Shown: positions 8,726 to 19,042 of the stretch, piece after piece | Numbering within the stretch: the stretch's first letter is position 1 | Layout: every line of letters begins with the position of its first letter | NCBI RefSeq assembly: GCF_002217655.1 | Contig: NZ_NEWK01000002.1 | Location: 931,164-995,163 of the forward strand | From: Geobacillus thermocatenulatus | Lineage (GTDB): Bacteria > Bacillota > Bacilli > Bacillales > Anoxybacillaceae | Direction of reading: 5' to 3' | DNA: 64,000 bases | Notes under the pieces: generated by a model | Database searches by the model: none | Seen by the model: the letters and a program-made list of their open reading frames with translations, nothing else | Told to the model about the DNA's origin: nothing | Position numbers and translations under genes: made by a program

Positions 8726-9292
8726 TCACGACGGAAGCAGTTCGACATAATCGCCGGTTTTCAAGCCAGCCGCGTTCGCTTCATCGGTGTCAATGTGCAT
8801 ATCTAACGCAAAGTCTTCGCTGACGCGGACGATCACTTCGTCAAAAATGAGGGCACGCTCCCCTTGCGTTTTCACTTTCACGACTTGTTTGTCGCGGACG
8901 CCAAACGTTTCCGCATCTTTCGGCGTCATATGAATGTGCCGCTTGGCAATGATCACCCCTTTGTCGACGGTCACCGTTCCCTTCGGTCCGTGAATCGTAA
9001 TGCCCGGCGTTCCGTCAATATCGCCGGATAAGCGAACCGGGGGCGCGACGCCGAGCTTGAAGCTGTCCGTTTTCGAAATTTCAAGCTGCGTCAGCGAACG
9101 GACCGGTCCGAGGACGCGGACGTTTTCAATTTTCCCTTTCGGCCCTTCGACCGTCACCGTTTCTTTCGCAGCGAACTGGCCGGGCTGCGACAACGGCTTG
9201 AGCACCGTCAGCTCGGCGCCTTCGCCAAACAGCGCCGCCATATGTTCTTTTGATAAATGAATGTGGCGATTCGATACCCCTACTGGAATCAT
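8726..9292 (-). CDS. pduL: Phosphate propanoyltransferase PduL
   Basis: A 188-residue enzyme that exchanges phosphate and CoA on short acyl groups (acetyl/propionyl). Two copies of the PduL half-domain are visible, with zinc-binding RHIHLS at residues 9-14 and RHIHMT in the second half plus DMHIDTDEANA near the C-terminus. AAAGGAG is upstream; ATG at 9292 (or the adjacent TTG at 9295) starts it. No microcompartment genes are nearby, so here it likely serves as a free-standing phosphotransacylase. Confidence 0.92.
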   Translation of the reverse strand: MIPVGVSNRHIHLSKEHMAALFGEGAELTVLKPLSQPGQFAAKETVTVEGPKGKIENVRVLGPVRSLTQLEISKTDSFKLGVAPPVRLSGDIDGTPGITIHGPKGTVTVDKGVIIAKRHIHMTPKDAETFGVRDKQVVKVKTQGERALIFDEVIVRVSEDFALDMHIDTDEANAAGLKTGDYVELLPS

Positions 9293-9357
9293 CAATGGCG
9301 ATCTCTCCTTTTTGCTGGCGATGGTATGTTCTTTATATAACGTATCCATTTCCGGCA

Positions 9358-9391
9358 AAATTAAAGGGGCCGACCTCGCGTCAGCCCCTTG
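9358..9391 (-). terminator. Terminator of the MarR gene
   Basis: AAGGGGC pairs with GCCCCTT, followed on the minus strand by TTTAATTTTG. The stem begins inside the last codons of the MarR gene. Confidence 0.7.
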
Positions 9392-9830
9392 TTTTTGCCC
9401 CATATCCTAATTTTTTCAGCAGCGCAATCGCCTGCTCTTTTTCTGCCGCCGTCAGCGCCGCCACCGTTTCATGGATGGTCTCGGCATGTTCGGGGAACAC
9501 GCGCTGGATGAACTGCCGGCCGCTGTCGGTGATCGACGCATACGTCACGCGGCGATCCCGCTCACAGGCGCGGCGGATGATCAAGCCTTTATTTTCAAGC
9601 TTGTCGATGACATACGTGATGCTGCCGCTGGCGAGCAAAATTTTTTCCCCGATTTGCTGGAGCGGCTGATCGCCTTTATGGTAAAGCAGTTCGAGCACCG
9701 CAAATTCGGTCGGATTCACGCCGAACGATTGAATCGACTTGTTTACTTGGTCGCTGACCGATCGATATGCCCGCGATAACACGATGAATAATTTTAATGA
9801 CTGCTGCAACGCCTGTTCCTTTTGTTCCAT
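9381..9830 (-). CDS. MarR family transcriptional regulator
   Basis: A 149-residue winged-helix repressor. The recognition region LLASGSITYVIDKLENKGLI and the wing RACERDRRVTYASIT are typical of MarR proteins, flanked by helices for dimerisation. I prefer the ATG at 9830, placed 9 bases after AAAGGG, over an in-frame TTG at 9839 that touches the ribosome site. Its effector and targets are not visible; it resembles small MarR proteins of the YkvE type. Confidence 0.88.
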   Translation of the reverse strand: MEQKEQALQQSLKLFIVLSRAYRSVSDQVNKSIQSFGVNPTEFAVLELLYHKGDQPLQQIGEKILLASGSITYVIDKLENKGLIIRRACERDRRVTYASITDSGRQFIQRVFPEHAETIHETVAALTAAEKEQAIALLKKLGYGAKTRG

Positions 9831-10050
9831 AGCATCCAACCCTTTAAAGTTGACATTTTCTTACTTTCATTATACTGGAACAGCGAATTCCCGGGCAACC
9901 GTTTTTTGTTTGCGATGATGCATTTTCCTGGTTCACGGCTTTTCCTTCGGCTATGATAAATTATTATCATGTCGGCGCTTGGGCGACTGTCACATTCCGC
10001 TGAATGATGCATATGTGAAGAAGGAGAAAAGATGTCAGGGAGGGAAGTGG

Positions 10051-10785
10051 ATGAACCAAGTGTTGGTTGGAAGCGTGCTTTCCGCCTTGTCCACCGGGCT
10101 TGGCGCCGTGCCGATTTTGTTTATGGCCAAATCGCTCACCCACCGGTGGCGTGACGTGCTGCTGGCCTTTTCCGCCGGCATTATGATGGCGGCTTCGATG
10201 ATGAGCCTCATCCCCGAAGCATTGCGGTCCGGCGGCTTTTGGGCGCTTGTGATTGGGCTGGCAGCGGGAGTTTTCGTATTGACGTTGCTTGAAATGACCG
10301 TCCCCCATATTGACTTGGAACATACAAAAAGCGGCTTGCAATTTGATGAAAAAGCGATGCTCATTATTGCCGCCATCGCCTTGCACAATTTGCCTGAAGG
10401 ACTGTCGGTCGGGGTGAGCTACGCCTCGGACAGCTCTTCGCAAATCGGCAATTTAATCGCCCTGGCGATTGGCTTGCAAAATGCACCGGAAGGGTTTTTG
10501 GTCGCTTTGTTTTTAATCAACCAGCAAATCGGGCGCTTGAAGGCGTTTCTGATCGCCACGTTGACCGGTGCGGTGGAAATCGTCACATCGCTGCTTGGTT
10601 TTTCCTTAACCTCCCTTTTTCGTGGGCTCGTTCCGTACGGGCTGGCGTTCGCCGCGGGGGCGATGTTGTTTATCATTTACAAAGAGCTCATTCCCGAAAG
10701 CCATGGCGATGGAAATGAACGGACATCGACGTATGCGTTTATTGTCGGCATTTTGTTTATGATTTTTCTAACACAATCGTTTTAA
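10051..10785 (+). CDS. ZIP family metal transporter
   Basis: A 244-residue membrane protein with about eight hydrophobic segments. Conserved ZIP metal-site patterns are visible as HNLPEGLSVG (transmembrane segment 4) and QNAPEGFLVA (segment 5). Expected to import zinc or another divalent metal. The ATG at 10051 follows GGGAGGG; earlier in-frame codons lack protein character. It stands alone between the MarR gene and a terminator shared with mtnD. Confidence 0.9.
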   Translation: MNQVLVGSVLSALSTGLGAVPILFMAKSLTHRWRDVLLAFSAGIMMAASMMSLIPEALRSGGFWALVIGLAAGVFVLTLLEMTVPHIDLEHTKSGLQFDEKAMLIIAAIALHNLPEGLSVGVSYASDSSSQIGNLIALAIGLQNAPEGFLVALFLINQQIGRLKAFLIATLTGAVEIVTSLLGFSLTSLFRGLVPYGLAFAAGAMLFIIYKELIPESHGDGNERTSTYAFIVGILFMIFLTQSF

Positions 10786-10788
10786 TGG

Positions 10789-10833
10789 AAACACCCCCGC
10801 CGCCTGTATATAAGCAGCGGGGTGTTCGTTGTT
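10789..10833. terminator. Terminator between converging genes
   Basis: Stem formed by ACACCCCCGCCGC and GCAGCGGGGTGTT with short T-rich flank; serves the ZIP gene and possibly mtnD. Confidence 0.7.
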
Positions 10834-11374
10834 ATTGGACGGCTTCCTCTTTTTCTTCATATGGATGAGCGACCCAGCCGGACGGGTCGATAAACAAGCG
10901 CACCGCAACGACCCGACGGTCATCCATGAGCGTAAAGTAATGCGGATTCCCTTCCGGCACGGAAATGACATCGCCGGCTTCAAGCTCTACATCAAAATAA
11001 CCGGTTTCTTTGTCGCCTTTGATGATGAAAATGCCATGGCCGGCCGTAATGGCGCGCACTTCATCTTCCGTATGGATGTGCACTTGTTCAAATTTTTTCA
11101 GCAGTTCATCCAAGTTCGGCGTCGCATCGGACAGCGCGACGATATCCCACGTTTTGTAGCCGCGGCGCGCCGCCAAATCTTCAATTTCATCTTTGAACGC
11201 CGCTAAAATTTCATTTTTTTCTTCATCCGTGAGTACGTATTTGTCACGCAAATGCTCCGGCAGTTTCGTGATGTCCCAATGTTCATACAACACCCCTTGA
11301 CTGTTCAAAAACGCGCGCACATTGTCTTCTCCTTCAATCACTTGGCCCGTTTTTCTCACTTTGATGACGGCCAT
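10832..11374 (-). CDS. mtnD: Acireductone dioxygenase
   Basis: A 180-residue cupin metalloenzyme of methionine salvage that converts the acireductone to the keto acid precursor of methionine plus formate (Fe form). Metal ligands are seen as HIH with Glu (His99, His101, Glu105) and His145. Last gene of the mtnWXBD operon, starting 34 bases after mtnB with GGAGG upstream. Confidence 0.96.
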   Translation of the reverse strand: MAVIKVRKTGQVIEGEDNVRAFLNSQGVLYEHWDITKLPEHLRDKYVLTDEEKNEILAAFKDEIEDLAARRGYKTWDIVALSDATPNLDELLKKFEQVHIHTEDEVRAITAGHGIFIIKGDKETGYFDVELEAGDVISVPEGNPHYFTLMDDRRVVAVRLFIDPSGWVAHPYEEKEEAVQ

Positions 11375-11408
11375 TGTTCACATCCTCCTTTGAAAAAATG
11401 TATATGGA

Positions 11409-12041
11409 TTAGCCAACCGGCAGGCCGGCCCGCTGCAAAAGCAGCCGCTTCACCTGCCAGCGGAACAAAAACTCCCATGCCTCTAAATGTTTTTTCGCTT
11501 CAAACGCTGTACGCCCCCAGACCGTAATGCCGTGGTTTTGGATCAACACGGCGCCCGCATCGCCATGAATATATGTCGAAAACTGTTGAGCCAACGTCGG
11601 GATGTCGGCGTCATTGTCAATGATCGGAATGCGCACTTCGGCATTTTCCTCCCAAATGCCGAACGCCTTGATGATTTCCTGGCCGGAAAAGACCGCTTCC
11701 CCGTTTTGCGCATACAGTTCAGAAATCAAGTTGTTGTCGACAGTATGAACATGCAAGACGCAACCGGCGTTTGTGCGATTGTAAATTTCCACATGCAGCA
11801 GCGTCTCCGCTGATGGCTTTAAATGTGTTTTCTCCGCTGGTCGGCCGGCGGCGTCAACGAGCAAGAAGTCCTCATCCGTTTGCTTCCGCTTATCCTTGCC
11901 GCTCGCCGTCACCAAAAACGTCAACGGGTCGTCCGTCACTTTGATCGACAAATTGCCGCTTGTTGCGAAAAACCAGTCGCGGGCGGCGAGTTCGGCTTTC
12001 ACTTCCGCGAGCTCGTTCCACTTTTTCACGACGATGCTCAT
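11409..12041 (-). CDS. mtnB: Methylthioribulose-1-phosphate dehydratase
   Basis: A 210-residue class II aldolase-fold zinc enzyme that dehydrates methylthioribulose-1-phosphate. The zinc motif HVHTVDNN and a later NHG (QNHGITVWG) are seen. The ATG overlaps the mtnX stop by 4 bases, so translation is coupled. Confidence 0.96.
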   Translation of the reverse strand: MSIVVKKWNELAEVKAELAARDWFFATSGNLSIKVTDDPLTFLVTASGKDKRKQTDEDFLLVDAAGRPAEKTHLKPSAETLLHVEIYNRTNAGCVLHVHTVDNNLISELYAQNGEAVFSGQEIIKAFGIWEENAEVRIPIIDNDADIPTLAQQFSTYIHGDAGAVLIQNHGITVWGRTAFEAKKHLEAWEFLFRWQVKRLLLQRAGLPVG

Positions 12042-12700
12042 GTCGTCACCTCCATTCGCTGCAACGCATCCATCACGTCAAAAAACGTCGCAAATGGCGC
12101 GTGCGGCAGGTCAAGCTCTTGACATTTTTCAAGCAGAAAATCGCGCGCCAGCACATAGTCGGCTTGCCTGGCCACCGCCAAGTCGGTGATCGAATCGCCG
12201 ATGACGACATGATACCCGTCCGGGCGGGCAAGCCTGCGCAATAGCGACGGCTTGCAGCAGCCGCAGCCGTTTTGGCACCGGCTGTCACATGCATGCGGCC
12301 ATGTGATGCGGATCGTCTCGCCGCTGAAATCGGAGCCGTTGCAAAAAATCCGCTCCGGTTCAATGAGCCCTTCAAGCAGCGGATAGACGAAAAAGTCGAT
12401 GCCGCCGCTCACGATATAGAGCGGGATTCCCCGCTCTTTCGTAAACGCAACAAACTCTCGGAATCCCGCGCGCAACCGAGCGGTGCGCCGCAGGAAATCC
12501 ACAATTTCATCCTTCAACGTGGACGGAAGGAGGGAAAACATCTTCCCGACTCCTTCCTGAACAGAAATGCGCTCAGCGAGAATGTCGTCTTTTAACACCT
12601 CCCACTCCGGCGGGGCGAACTGTTTCATAATCGCGATGATGTTGTCGTTTTCCGTGATCGTGCCGTCAAAATCACAAAAGAGAACGAGCTGTTTCGTCAT
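12038..12700 (-). CDS. mtnX: 2-hydroxy-3-keto-5-methylthiopentenyl-1-phosphate phosphatase
   Basis: A 220-residue HAD phosphatase with the nucleophile motif DFDGT (Asp10, Asp12) and the late acidic motif [12 protein letters not shown]. It makes the acireductone substrate of MtnD. A cysteine cluster ([11 protein letters not shown]) lies about two thirds along. It overlaps mtnW by 4 bases and mtnB by 4 bases, giving a tightly coupled operon. The separate MtnW/MtnX pair replaces the fused MtnC of other bacteria. Confidence 0.96.
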   Translation of the reverse strand: MTKQLVLFCDFDGTITENDNIIAIMKQFAPPEWEVLKDDILAERISVQEGVGKMFSLLPSTLKDEIVDFLRRTARLRAGFREFVAFTKERGIPLYIVSGGIDFFVYPLLEGLIEPERIFCNGSDFSGETIRITWPHACDSRCQNGCGCCKPSLLRRLARPDGYHVVIGDSITDLAVARQADYVLARDFLLEKCQELDLPHAPFATFFDVMDALQRMEVTT

Positions 12701-13938
12701 GCTTCCACCTCAACGACGCCCCAGCGGTCGATCGCCTTTTGCAGCGCCTCGTTGTCTTTCGCCGCTTCACGAAGCGGACGACCGGCCAGCACCGCGTCGA
12801 TCGCCGCGCGAAACGCCTGACCGCCGCCAATCGCCCCGTCCGGATGGCCGTGGATGCCGCCGCCGGCGTTGACGATGCTGTCAAGGCCGAAATCGCGGAC
12901 AAGGAGCGGCACCAATCCCGGGTGAATGCCGGCCGACGGAACCGGAAATGCGCGAGCGAACGGCTCTTGGTCGTCGGTGAGCGCCCTTGCGATGCCAAGC
13001 GCCTGCTCGCGCTCCAAGGCGACGCTGCCATACGGCGACGGGAACAGGACAAAGTCGGCGCCGGCGAGCCGCAAAAGCTTTCCAAGCCAAAGCGAAGGAG
13101 CCACCCCATAAAACTCCGACGGCGTCACGGCGCCGCTGAACGCCGGGTGAGCCATAATCGGCACCGCAATCTCCTCGTCTTCACGCAACGCTTGCAACAC
13201 ATCAAGCCCATAAGCGAAGACGTTAAACAACAGCACATCAGCGCCAAGCTCGGCAGCTCGTTTCGCTTTGTCCTTTAACGCAAACGTTTTGCCGGTCAAG
13301 TTGACGGCATACAACGTCCGCTTGCCCGTTTGTTCGTACACTTCCTGAAGCGCCGTCTTGCCCTCGGTGATCCGCTTTTCAAACGGAAGAAGTTCGCTGT
13401 CAAACAAAATTTCGTCATCTTTCACCAAGTCAACGCCGCCGAGCGCCTGTTTTTTCAATTCCGACGTCAAGTACGCCAAATCACGGCCGATGATGCCTTT
13501 AAAAATGCTCATCAACAGCGGGCGGTTATGCACCCCGACTTTCTCGCGAATGCCGGCGATGCCAAAGCGCGGCCCGGGAAACTGCCGCTTCCATTCATCC
13601 GGAAACTCTAAATCAAGCAGCCGCACTTCACCGTCGAGCGACAGCTTGCCGAACGTCGTGACCAACAATGCCGGCAAATCGGCGCTGAAGTTGACTGTCG
13701 GGTAGGCGATTTTGACGATCGCCCGCTTCAGCCGCTTGCCGAAATACGCGTTTACCCGCTCGCTTTCGCCAAGCTCTTCGATCGCAACGACTTCCCCTTT
13801 ATGTTTGCGGAGCTGCTCTTGCTCTAATGCCGGCAAGTCCGTCCATGTGCCAACCGTCAAGCCGAGCGCGATCCCTTCCGCCTTTTTCCGAATGTTTGTT
13901 TCATCATGAAGCAAATACGTTGCCATCACTGCACTCAT
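12697..13938 (-). CDS. mtnW: 2,3-diketo-5-methylthiopentyl-1-phosphate enolase (RuBisCO-like protein)
   Basis: A 413-residue RuBisCO-like protein that enolises the diketo phosphate in methionine salvage. The lysine expected to be carbamylated and its metal-binding neighbours are seen as KDDE at residues 173-176. ATG at 13938 follows GAGAGGG. First gene after the S-box at 14012-14116, so it should be expressed when S-adenosylmethionine is low. Confidence 0.96.
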   Translation of the reverse strand: MSAVMATYLLHDETNIRKKAEGIALGLTVGTWTDLPALEQEQLRKHKGEVVAIEELGESERVNAYFGKRLKRAIVKIAYPTVNFSADLPALLVTTFGKLSLDGEVRLLDLEFPDEWKRQFPGPRFGIAGIREKVGVHNRPLLMSIFKGIIGRDLAYLTSELKKQALGGVDLVKDDEILFDSELLPFEKRITEGKTALQEVYEQTGKRTLYAVNLTGKTFALKDKAKRAAELGADVLLFNVFAYGLDVLQALREDEEIAVPIMAHPAFSGAVTPSEFYGVAPSLWLGKLLRLAGADFVLFPSPYGSVALEREQALGIARALTDDQEPFARAFPVPSAGIHPGLVPLLVRDFGLDSIVNAGGGIHGHPDGAIGGGQAFRAAIDAVLAGRPLREAAKDNEALQKAIDRWGVVEVEA

Positions 13939-13962
13939 CGTTCATCCCTCTCAATCTCGAAA

Positions 13963-13995
13963 TAAAAACGCCTCTTCATAAGAAGAGGCGTCACT
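13963..13995 (-). terminator. S-box terminator before mtnW
   Basis: Stem ACGCCTCTTC/GAAGAGGCGT followed on the minus strand by TTTTTATTTC. Confidence 0.9.
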
Positions 13996-14011
13996 CATCC
14001 ATGGCGCTCTT

Positions 14012-14116
14012 CTTATCTCTCAGCGTTTCCGCTGCAAGAATTAGCACCGTGCTTGGCGCGCGCCAAGCCGGTTGCCGGGCTTCATTGGGCTCGTCCCTCC
14101 GCCTGCTCTTGATAAG
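14012..14116 (-). promoter_or_regulatory. SAM-I riboswitch (S-box) controlling mtnWXBD
   Basis: On the minus strand the closing stem CTTATC...GATAAG encloses AGAGCAGGCGGAGGGA, CGAGCCCAATGAAGCCCGGC, AACC and GGTGCTAATTC, the hallmark S-box blocks. The terminator follows 17 bases later. Confidence 0.95.
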
Positions 14117-14166
14117 AAAGCCTGCTCATTTATGCACTTGTCAAACAATTGGCAAATTTACTTTGA

Positions 14167-14195
14167 ATTATGCCATCACCAATTGGCGTTGTCAA
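14167..14195 (-). promoter_or_regulatory. SigA promoter of the mtnW S-box transcript
   Basis: TTGACA at 14195-14190, 17-base spacer, CATAAT at 14172-14167. It begins directly after the mtnE stop codon, so mtnWXBD has its own promoter in addition to any read-through from mtnE. Confidence 0.75.
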
Positions 14196-15389
14196 TCATT
14201 TTTCAAAAATTTTTTCGAACAATTCAAGGCGGCCGATCCGCTCCGCTGCTTCGCGAAGCCGCGCTTCATCGGTCAAGAGGCCGACGCGCACATACCCTTC
14301 GCCGTGCTCGCCGAACCCGATGCCTGGGGCGACGGCGACATGCGCCCGCTCAAGCAGCATGTCGGCAAACTCAGCGGAGGATATGCCTTTTGGCAGCGGA
14401 AGCCAGGCGAAAAACGACCCAGATGGCGCCTGCACCTCCCAGCCGGCCTCGCAGAGCGCAGCGATGAACGCATTGCGGCGCGCCTCATACAATGCGACCA
14501 ACTCCGTGACACAATCTTGCGGACCAAGGAGCGCCGCGGCAGCCGCTTCCTGGATGGCGCCGAACAAGCTGACATACAAATGATCCTGCAAAAGCTCAAG
14601 CGCCCGAATGATCTGCTCATTGCCAACAGCAAACGCCACGCGCCAGCCGGCCATATTGTATGTTTTCGAAAACGTATAAATTTCGACGCCGACGTCTTTC
14701 GCCCCATCGACTTCCAGGAAGCTGACGGGTTTCCGGCCGTCAAAGCCGATCGCCCCATAAGCAAAATCGTGCACGACGGCAATGCCGTACTTGGCGGCAA
14801 ACGCCACCGTCTCCGCGAAAAATTCCTTTGTCGCCGTCGCGCCGGTCGGATTGTTCGGATAGTTTAAAAACATGAGCTTCGCTCGGTCGGCCACTGCCGC
14901 CGGGATGGCTTCATAGTCCGGCAAAAAACCGTTTTCCGCGACAAGCGGCATCATTTCCATCCGCGCGCGGGCAAGCGCGATTCCCGACCAATAGTCTGGA
15001 TAGCCCGGGTCCGGGACAAGCACCACATCGCCCGGGTTGACGAGGCAAAGCGGCAGCTCGACAAGCCCGGCCTTGCCGCCGAACAAAATGGCGACTTCGC
15101 GGTCTGGATCGATGTTCCCCCCGTATTCACGCGCGTAAAACGCGGCGATGGCTTCTTTCAAAAAGAAGTAGCCTTGAAACGGCGAATATTTATGGTATTT
15201 CGGATTGGCCGCCGCCCGTTGCATCGCCTCAACGATATGCTTTGGCGTCGGCTGATCCGGGTTGCCTTGCCCTAAATTAATCACGTCGCATCCAGCCTTG
15301 ATTTTCTCCCCCACTTTTGCGACAAGCGAGGCGAAAAATTGCTTTGGCAACTGCTCAAGCAGCTCGGAAAAAGGAATTTCCATCGTCAT
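14196..15389 (-). CDS. mtnE: Methionine aminotransferase of the salvage pathway (class I PLP enzyme)
   Basis: A 397-residue fold-type I aminotransferase; the PLP lysine lies in FSKTYNMAGWR, with LNYPNNPTGA and the C-terminal arginine region RVGLL typical of the class. By position beside mtnU and mtnW, as in B. subtilis, it should convert the keto acid from MtnD to methionine using glutamine. The ATG at 15389 is 6 bases after AAGGTG; a second ATG 6 bases on is also possible. Divergent from mtnU. Confidence 0.9.
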   Translation of the reverse strand: MTMEIPFSELLEQLPKQFFASLVAKVGEKIKAGCDVINLGQGNPDQPTPKHIVEAMQRAAANPKYHKYSPFQGYFFLKEAIAAFYAREYGGNIDPDREVAILFGGKAGLVELPLCLVNPGDVVLVPDPGYPDYWSGIALARARMEMMPLVAENGFLPDYEAIPAAVADRAKLMFLNYPNNPTGATATKEFFAETVAFAAKYGIAVVHDFAYGAIGFDGRKPVSFLEVDGAKDVGVEIYTFSKTYNMAGWRVAFAVGNEQIIRALELLQDHLYVSLFGAIQEAAAAALLGPQDCVTELVALYEARRNAFIAALCEAGWEVQAPSGSFFAWLPLPKGISSAEFADMLLERAHVAVAPGIGFGEHGEGYVRVGLLTDEARLREAAERIGRLELFEKIFEK

Positions 15390-15486
15390 CGCCCACACCT
15401 TCTTAAAAAATTCTTGAAATTCTAGTGCAACATCATATATCGTAAAAAGCAAAATGTAAAGCAAAATTTTTTCGAGGTGAAAACTC

Positions 15487-16299
15487 ATGACGATCCGCAT
15501 CGCCTGCCTCCAGCTTGATATTGCGTTTGGCGACCCGAACGAAAACGAACGGCGCGCGGAAAGCGCCATTGAATCGGCCGTCAAGGACGGCGCGAATATC
15601 ATCGTGCTGCCGGAATTATGGACGACCGGCTACGATTTGACGCGCCTAGATGAGATTGCCGACGAAGGCGCCGAACGAGCGAAAGCGTTCGCCTCTCGCC
15701 TAGCGCAAGCACACAGCATCCATCTCGTCGCCGGCTCGGTCGCTAAAAAAACAACAACCGGCGTGACGAACACGATGATCGTCGCCGACCGGAACGGTCA
15801 AATCGTTGGCGAATACAGCAAGCTTCACCTGTTCCAATTGATGGATGAACATTTGTATTTGCAGCCGGGAAGCAGCTTAGGTTTGTTTTCGCTTGACGGG
15901 CTTTCATGCGCCGGGGTCATTTGCTATGACATCCGCTTTCCGGAGTGGATTCGCGCCCATGCTTTGGCTGGGGCGGAAGTGCTGTTTGTCGTCGCCGAAT
16001 GGCCGCTTCCCCGCCTGCACCATTGGCGGACGCTCTTGATGGCGCGGGCGATTGAAAACCAATGCTACGTCGTCGCCTGCAACCGGGCTGGCCGCGACCC
16101 GAACAACGTCTTTGCCGGCCATTCGCTCGTCATCGACCCATGGGGCGAAGTGATCGCCGAGGCGGACGAGAAGCCGGGCATTCTCTCGGCTGACATCGAT
16201 CCCGCACTCGTTGCGGACGTCCGCGCGCGCATCCCGGTGTTTGCCGACCGCCGGCCGCGCGACTATGAAACGGCAAAAAAATTTTTCAAAACGTATTGA
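15487..16299 (+). CDS. mtnU: Carbon-nitrogen hydrolase (2-oxoglutaramate amidase type)
   Basis: A 270-residue nitrilase-superfamily amidase with the catalytic residues Glu43 (LPELW), Lys112 (YSKLHLF) and Cys146 (VICYDIRFPEW). In this pathway it is thought to hydrolyse 2-oxoglutaramate formed when MtnE uses glutamine as amino donor. GAGGTGA precedes the ATG. Its stop codon lies inside the -35 region of the downstream S-box promoter. Confidence 0.92.
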   Translation: MTIRIACLQLDIAFGDPNENERRAESAIESAVKDGANIIVLPELWTTGYDLTRLDEIADEGAERAKAFASRLAQAHSIHLVAGSVAKKTTTGVTNTMIVADRNGQIVGEYSKLHLFQLMDEHLYLQPGSSLGLFSLDGLSCAGVICYDIRFPEWIRAHALAGAEVLFVVAEWPLPRLHHWRTLLMARAIENQCYVVACNRAGRDPNNVFAGHSLVIDPWGEVIAEADEKPGILSADIDPALVADVRARIPVFADRRPRDYETAKKFFKTY

Positions 16300-16325
16300 C
16301 AATCGAGTGATCGACCATGTATCAT
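16296..16325 (+). promoter_or_regulatory. SigA promoter of the mtnK S-box transcript
   Basis: TTGACA at 16296, 18-base spacer, TATCAT at 16320; the -35 box overlaps the mtnU stop codon. Confidence 0.65.
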
Positions 16326-16394
16326 TCGAATCAAGCAACCAAACAATTGATAACATCGCGAAAATTACAAAAACTGAATACACGAAGTCAGTAC

Positions 16395-16561
16395 TCTTAT
16401 CAAGAGTTGGCTGAGGGAATTGGCCCAATGAAGCCCAGCAACCGACCGTAATACTATCGTGAGATAGGGCGCACGCCAAGGGCGGCGCCGGAAGCGTCAT
16501 GCTTCCGCAGGGCACGGTGCTAAGTCCAACAGAAAGACCGATGTCTTTCTGAAAGATAAGA
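16395..16561 (+). promoter_or_regulatory. SAM-I riboswitch (S-box) controlling mtnKA and the ABC importer
   Basis: Closing stem CTTATC (16396-16401) with GATAAG (16555-16560); inside are AGAGTTGGCTGAGGGA, GGCCCAATGAAGCCCAGC, AACCGACC and GGTGCTAAGTCC. The P3 arm is long and branched, containing extra hairpins (CTATCGTGAGATAG; GGAAGCGTCATGCTTCC). Confidence 0.94.
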
Positions 16562-16586
16562 GGCGCGAAGAACGAATGAATCTTCA

Positions 16587-16617
16587 AGCCTCTTTCCGTA
16601 TGCGAAAGAGGCTTTTT
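16587..16617 (+). terminator. S-box terminator before mtnK
   Basis: Stem AGCCTCTTTC/GAAAGAGGCT followed by TTTT. Confidence 0.9.
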
Positions 16618-16666
16618 CATTTGCCGGAAACGCCGAGTTTTAGCGCGCGTCAGAACCGGCATTTGA

Positions 16667-17893
<1,227 letters not shown>

Positions 17894-17974
17894 TGCCATA
17901 CAATCGTCCGGGTCTAGACGCAAGCTGCACGGCGCTGACCCGGACAAACCAAAAAAAGAGAAAGGAAGATGGCG

Positions 17975-19042
17975 ATGAGCACCTTTGCCATCCCACGCTC
18001 CGTTGAATGGCGCGAGACGCATGTAACGATTTTAAACCAGCAAAAGCTGCCATCCATCATCGAATATATCGACTTGCACACTCTGGAAGACGTCTATGAG
18101 GCGATTGCCACGCTGAAAGTGCGCGGAGCGCCGGCGATCGGCATCACCGCCGCCTATGGCCTGGCGCTTGCCGCACTGGGCTATGACACCAAATCGCTCG
18201 ATGAATTCCACCGCCGCTTGAAACAAGATCGTGACTACCTAGCCACTGCCCGGCCGACCGCCGTCAACTTGTTTTGGGCGCTCGATCGGCTTGTCACCGC
18301 TGCGGCCGACGCCCTTTCCGTCAACGAGGCAAAAACGGCGCTCATCCATGAGGCGATCCGCATTCAAGTGGAAGATGAGGATGTGTGCCGCCGCATCGGT
18401 GAACACGCCTTGTCGCTCTTTCAACCAGGCGACCGGGTGATGACGATTTGCAACGCTGGCTCAATCGCCACTGCCCGCTACGGAACGGCGCTCGCCCCGT
18501 TTTATTTGGCGAAAGAAAAAGGAATTGAACTATCCGTTTACGCTCTCGAGACGCGGCCGGTGTTGCAAGGGGCGCGCCTGACCGCCTGGGAGCTGATGCA
18601 GGCGGGCGTTGATGTGACGCTCATCACCGACAACATGGCGGCGCAAACGATCAAGGCGAAAGGCATTGGCGCCATCATCGTCGGCGCCGACCGGATCGCG
18701 CAAAACGGCGATACGGCGAACAAAATCGGTACGTTCGGCCTGGCCTTGCTCGCGAAGTCGTTTGACATTCCGTTTTACGTCGCCGCACCGTTGTCCACGA
18801 TCGATTTGACGACGAAAACAGGTGCGGACATCCCGATCGAAGAACGCCATCCGGATGAAGTGACCCACATTGCCGGCGTGCGCATCGCCCCGGAAGGCGT
18901 CAACGTATACAATCCGGCGTTTGACGTAACGCCAAACGAACTCATTACCGCGATCATTACCGAAAAAGGCATCATTCGCGGCCATTACGACGCAACGCTG
19001 CCATCATTATTCACAAAGGAGGAGCAACATGAAACGATTTAA
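17975..19042 (+). CDS. mtnA: Methylthioribose-1-phosphate isomerase
   Basis: A 355-residue eIF2B-related isomerase that turns methylthioribose-1-phosphate into the ribulose form. KVRGAPAIG, the active-site cysteine in [14 protein letters not shown] and the [17 protein letters not shown] motif are seen. I prefer ATG 17975, 8 bases after AAAGGA, to the ATG at 17969, which nearly touches it. Its last 14 bases overlap the next gene, linking the ABC importer to salvage. Confidence 0.96.
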   Translation: MSTFAIPRSVEWRETHVTILNQQKLPSIIEYIDLHTLEDVYEAIATLKVRGAPAIGITAAYGLALAALGYDTKSLDEFHRRLKQDRDYLATARPTAVNLFWALDRLVTAAADALSVNEAKTALIHEAIRIQVEDEDVCRRIGEHALSLFQPGDRVMTICNAGSIATARYGTALAPFYLAKEKGIELSVYALETRPVLQGARLTAWELMQAGVDVTLITDNMAAQTIKAKGIGAIIVGADRIAQNGDTANKIGTFGLALLAKSFDIPFYVAAPLSTIDLTTKTGADIPIEERHPDEVTHIAGVRIAPEGVNVYNPAFDVTPNELITAIITEKGIIRGHYDATLPSLFTKEEQHETI

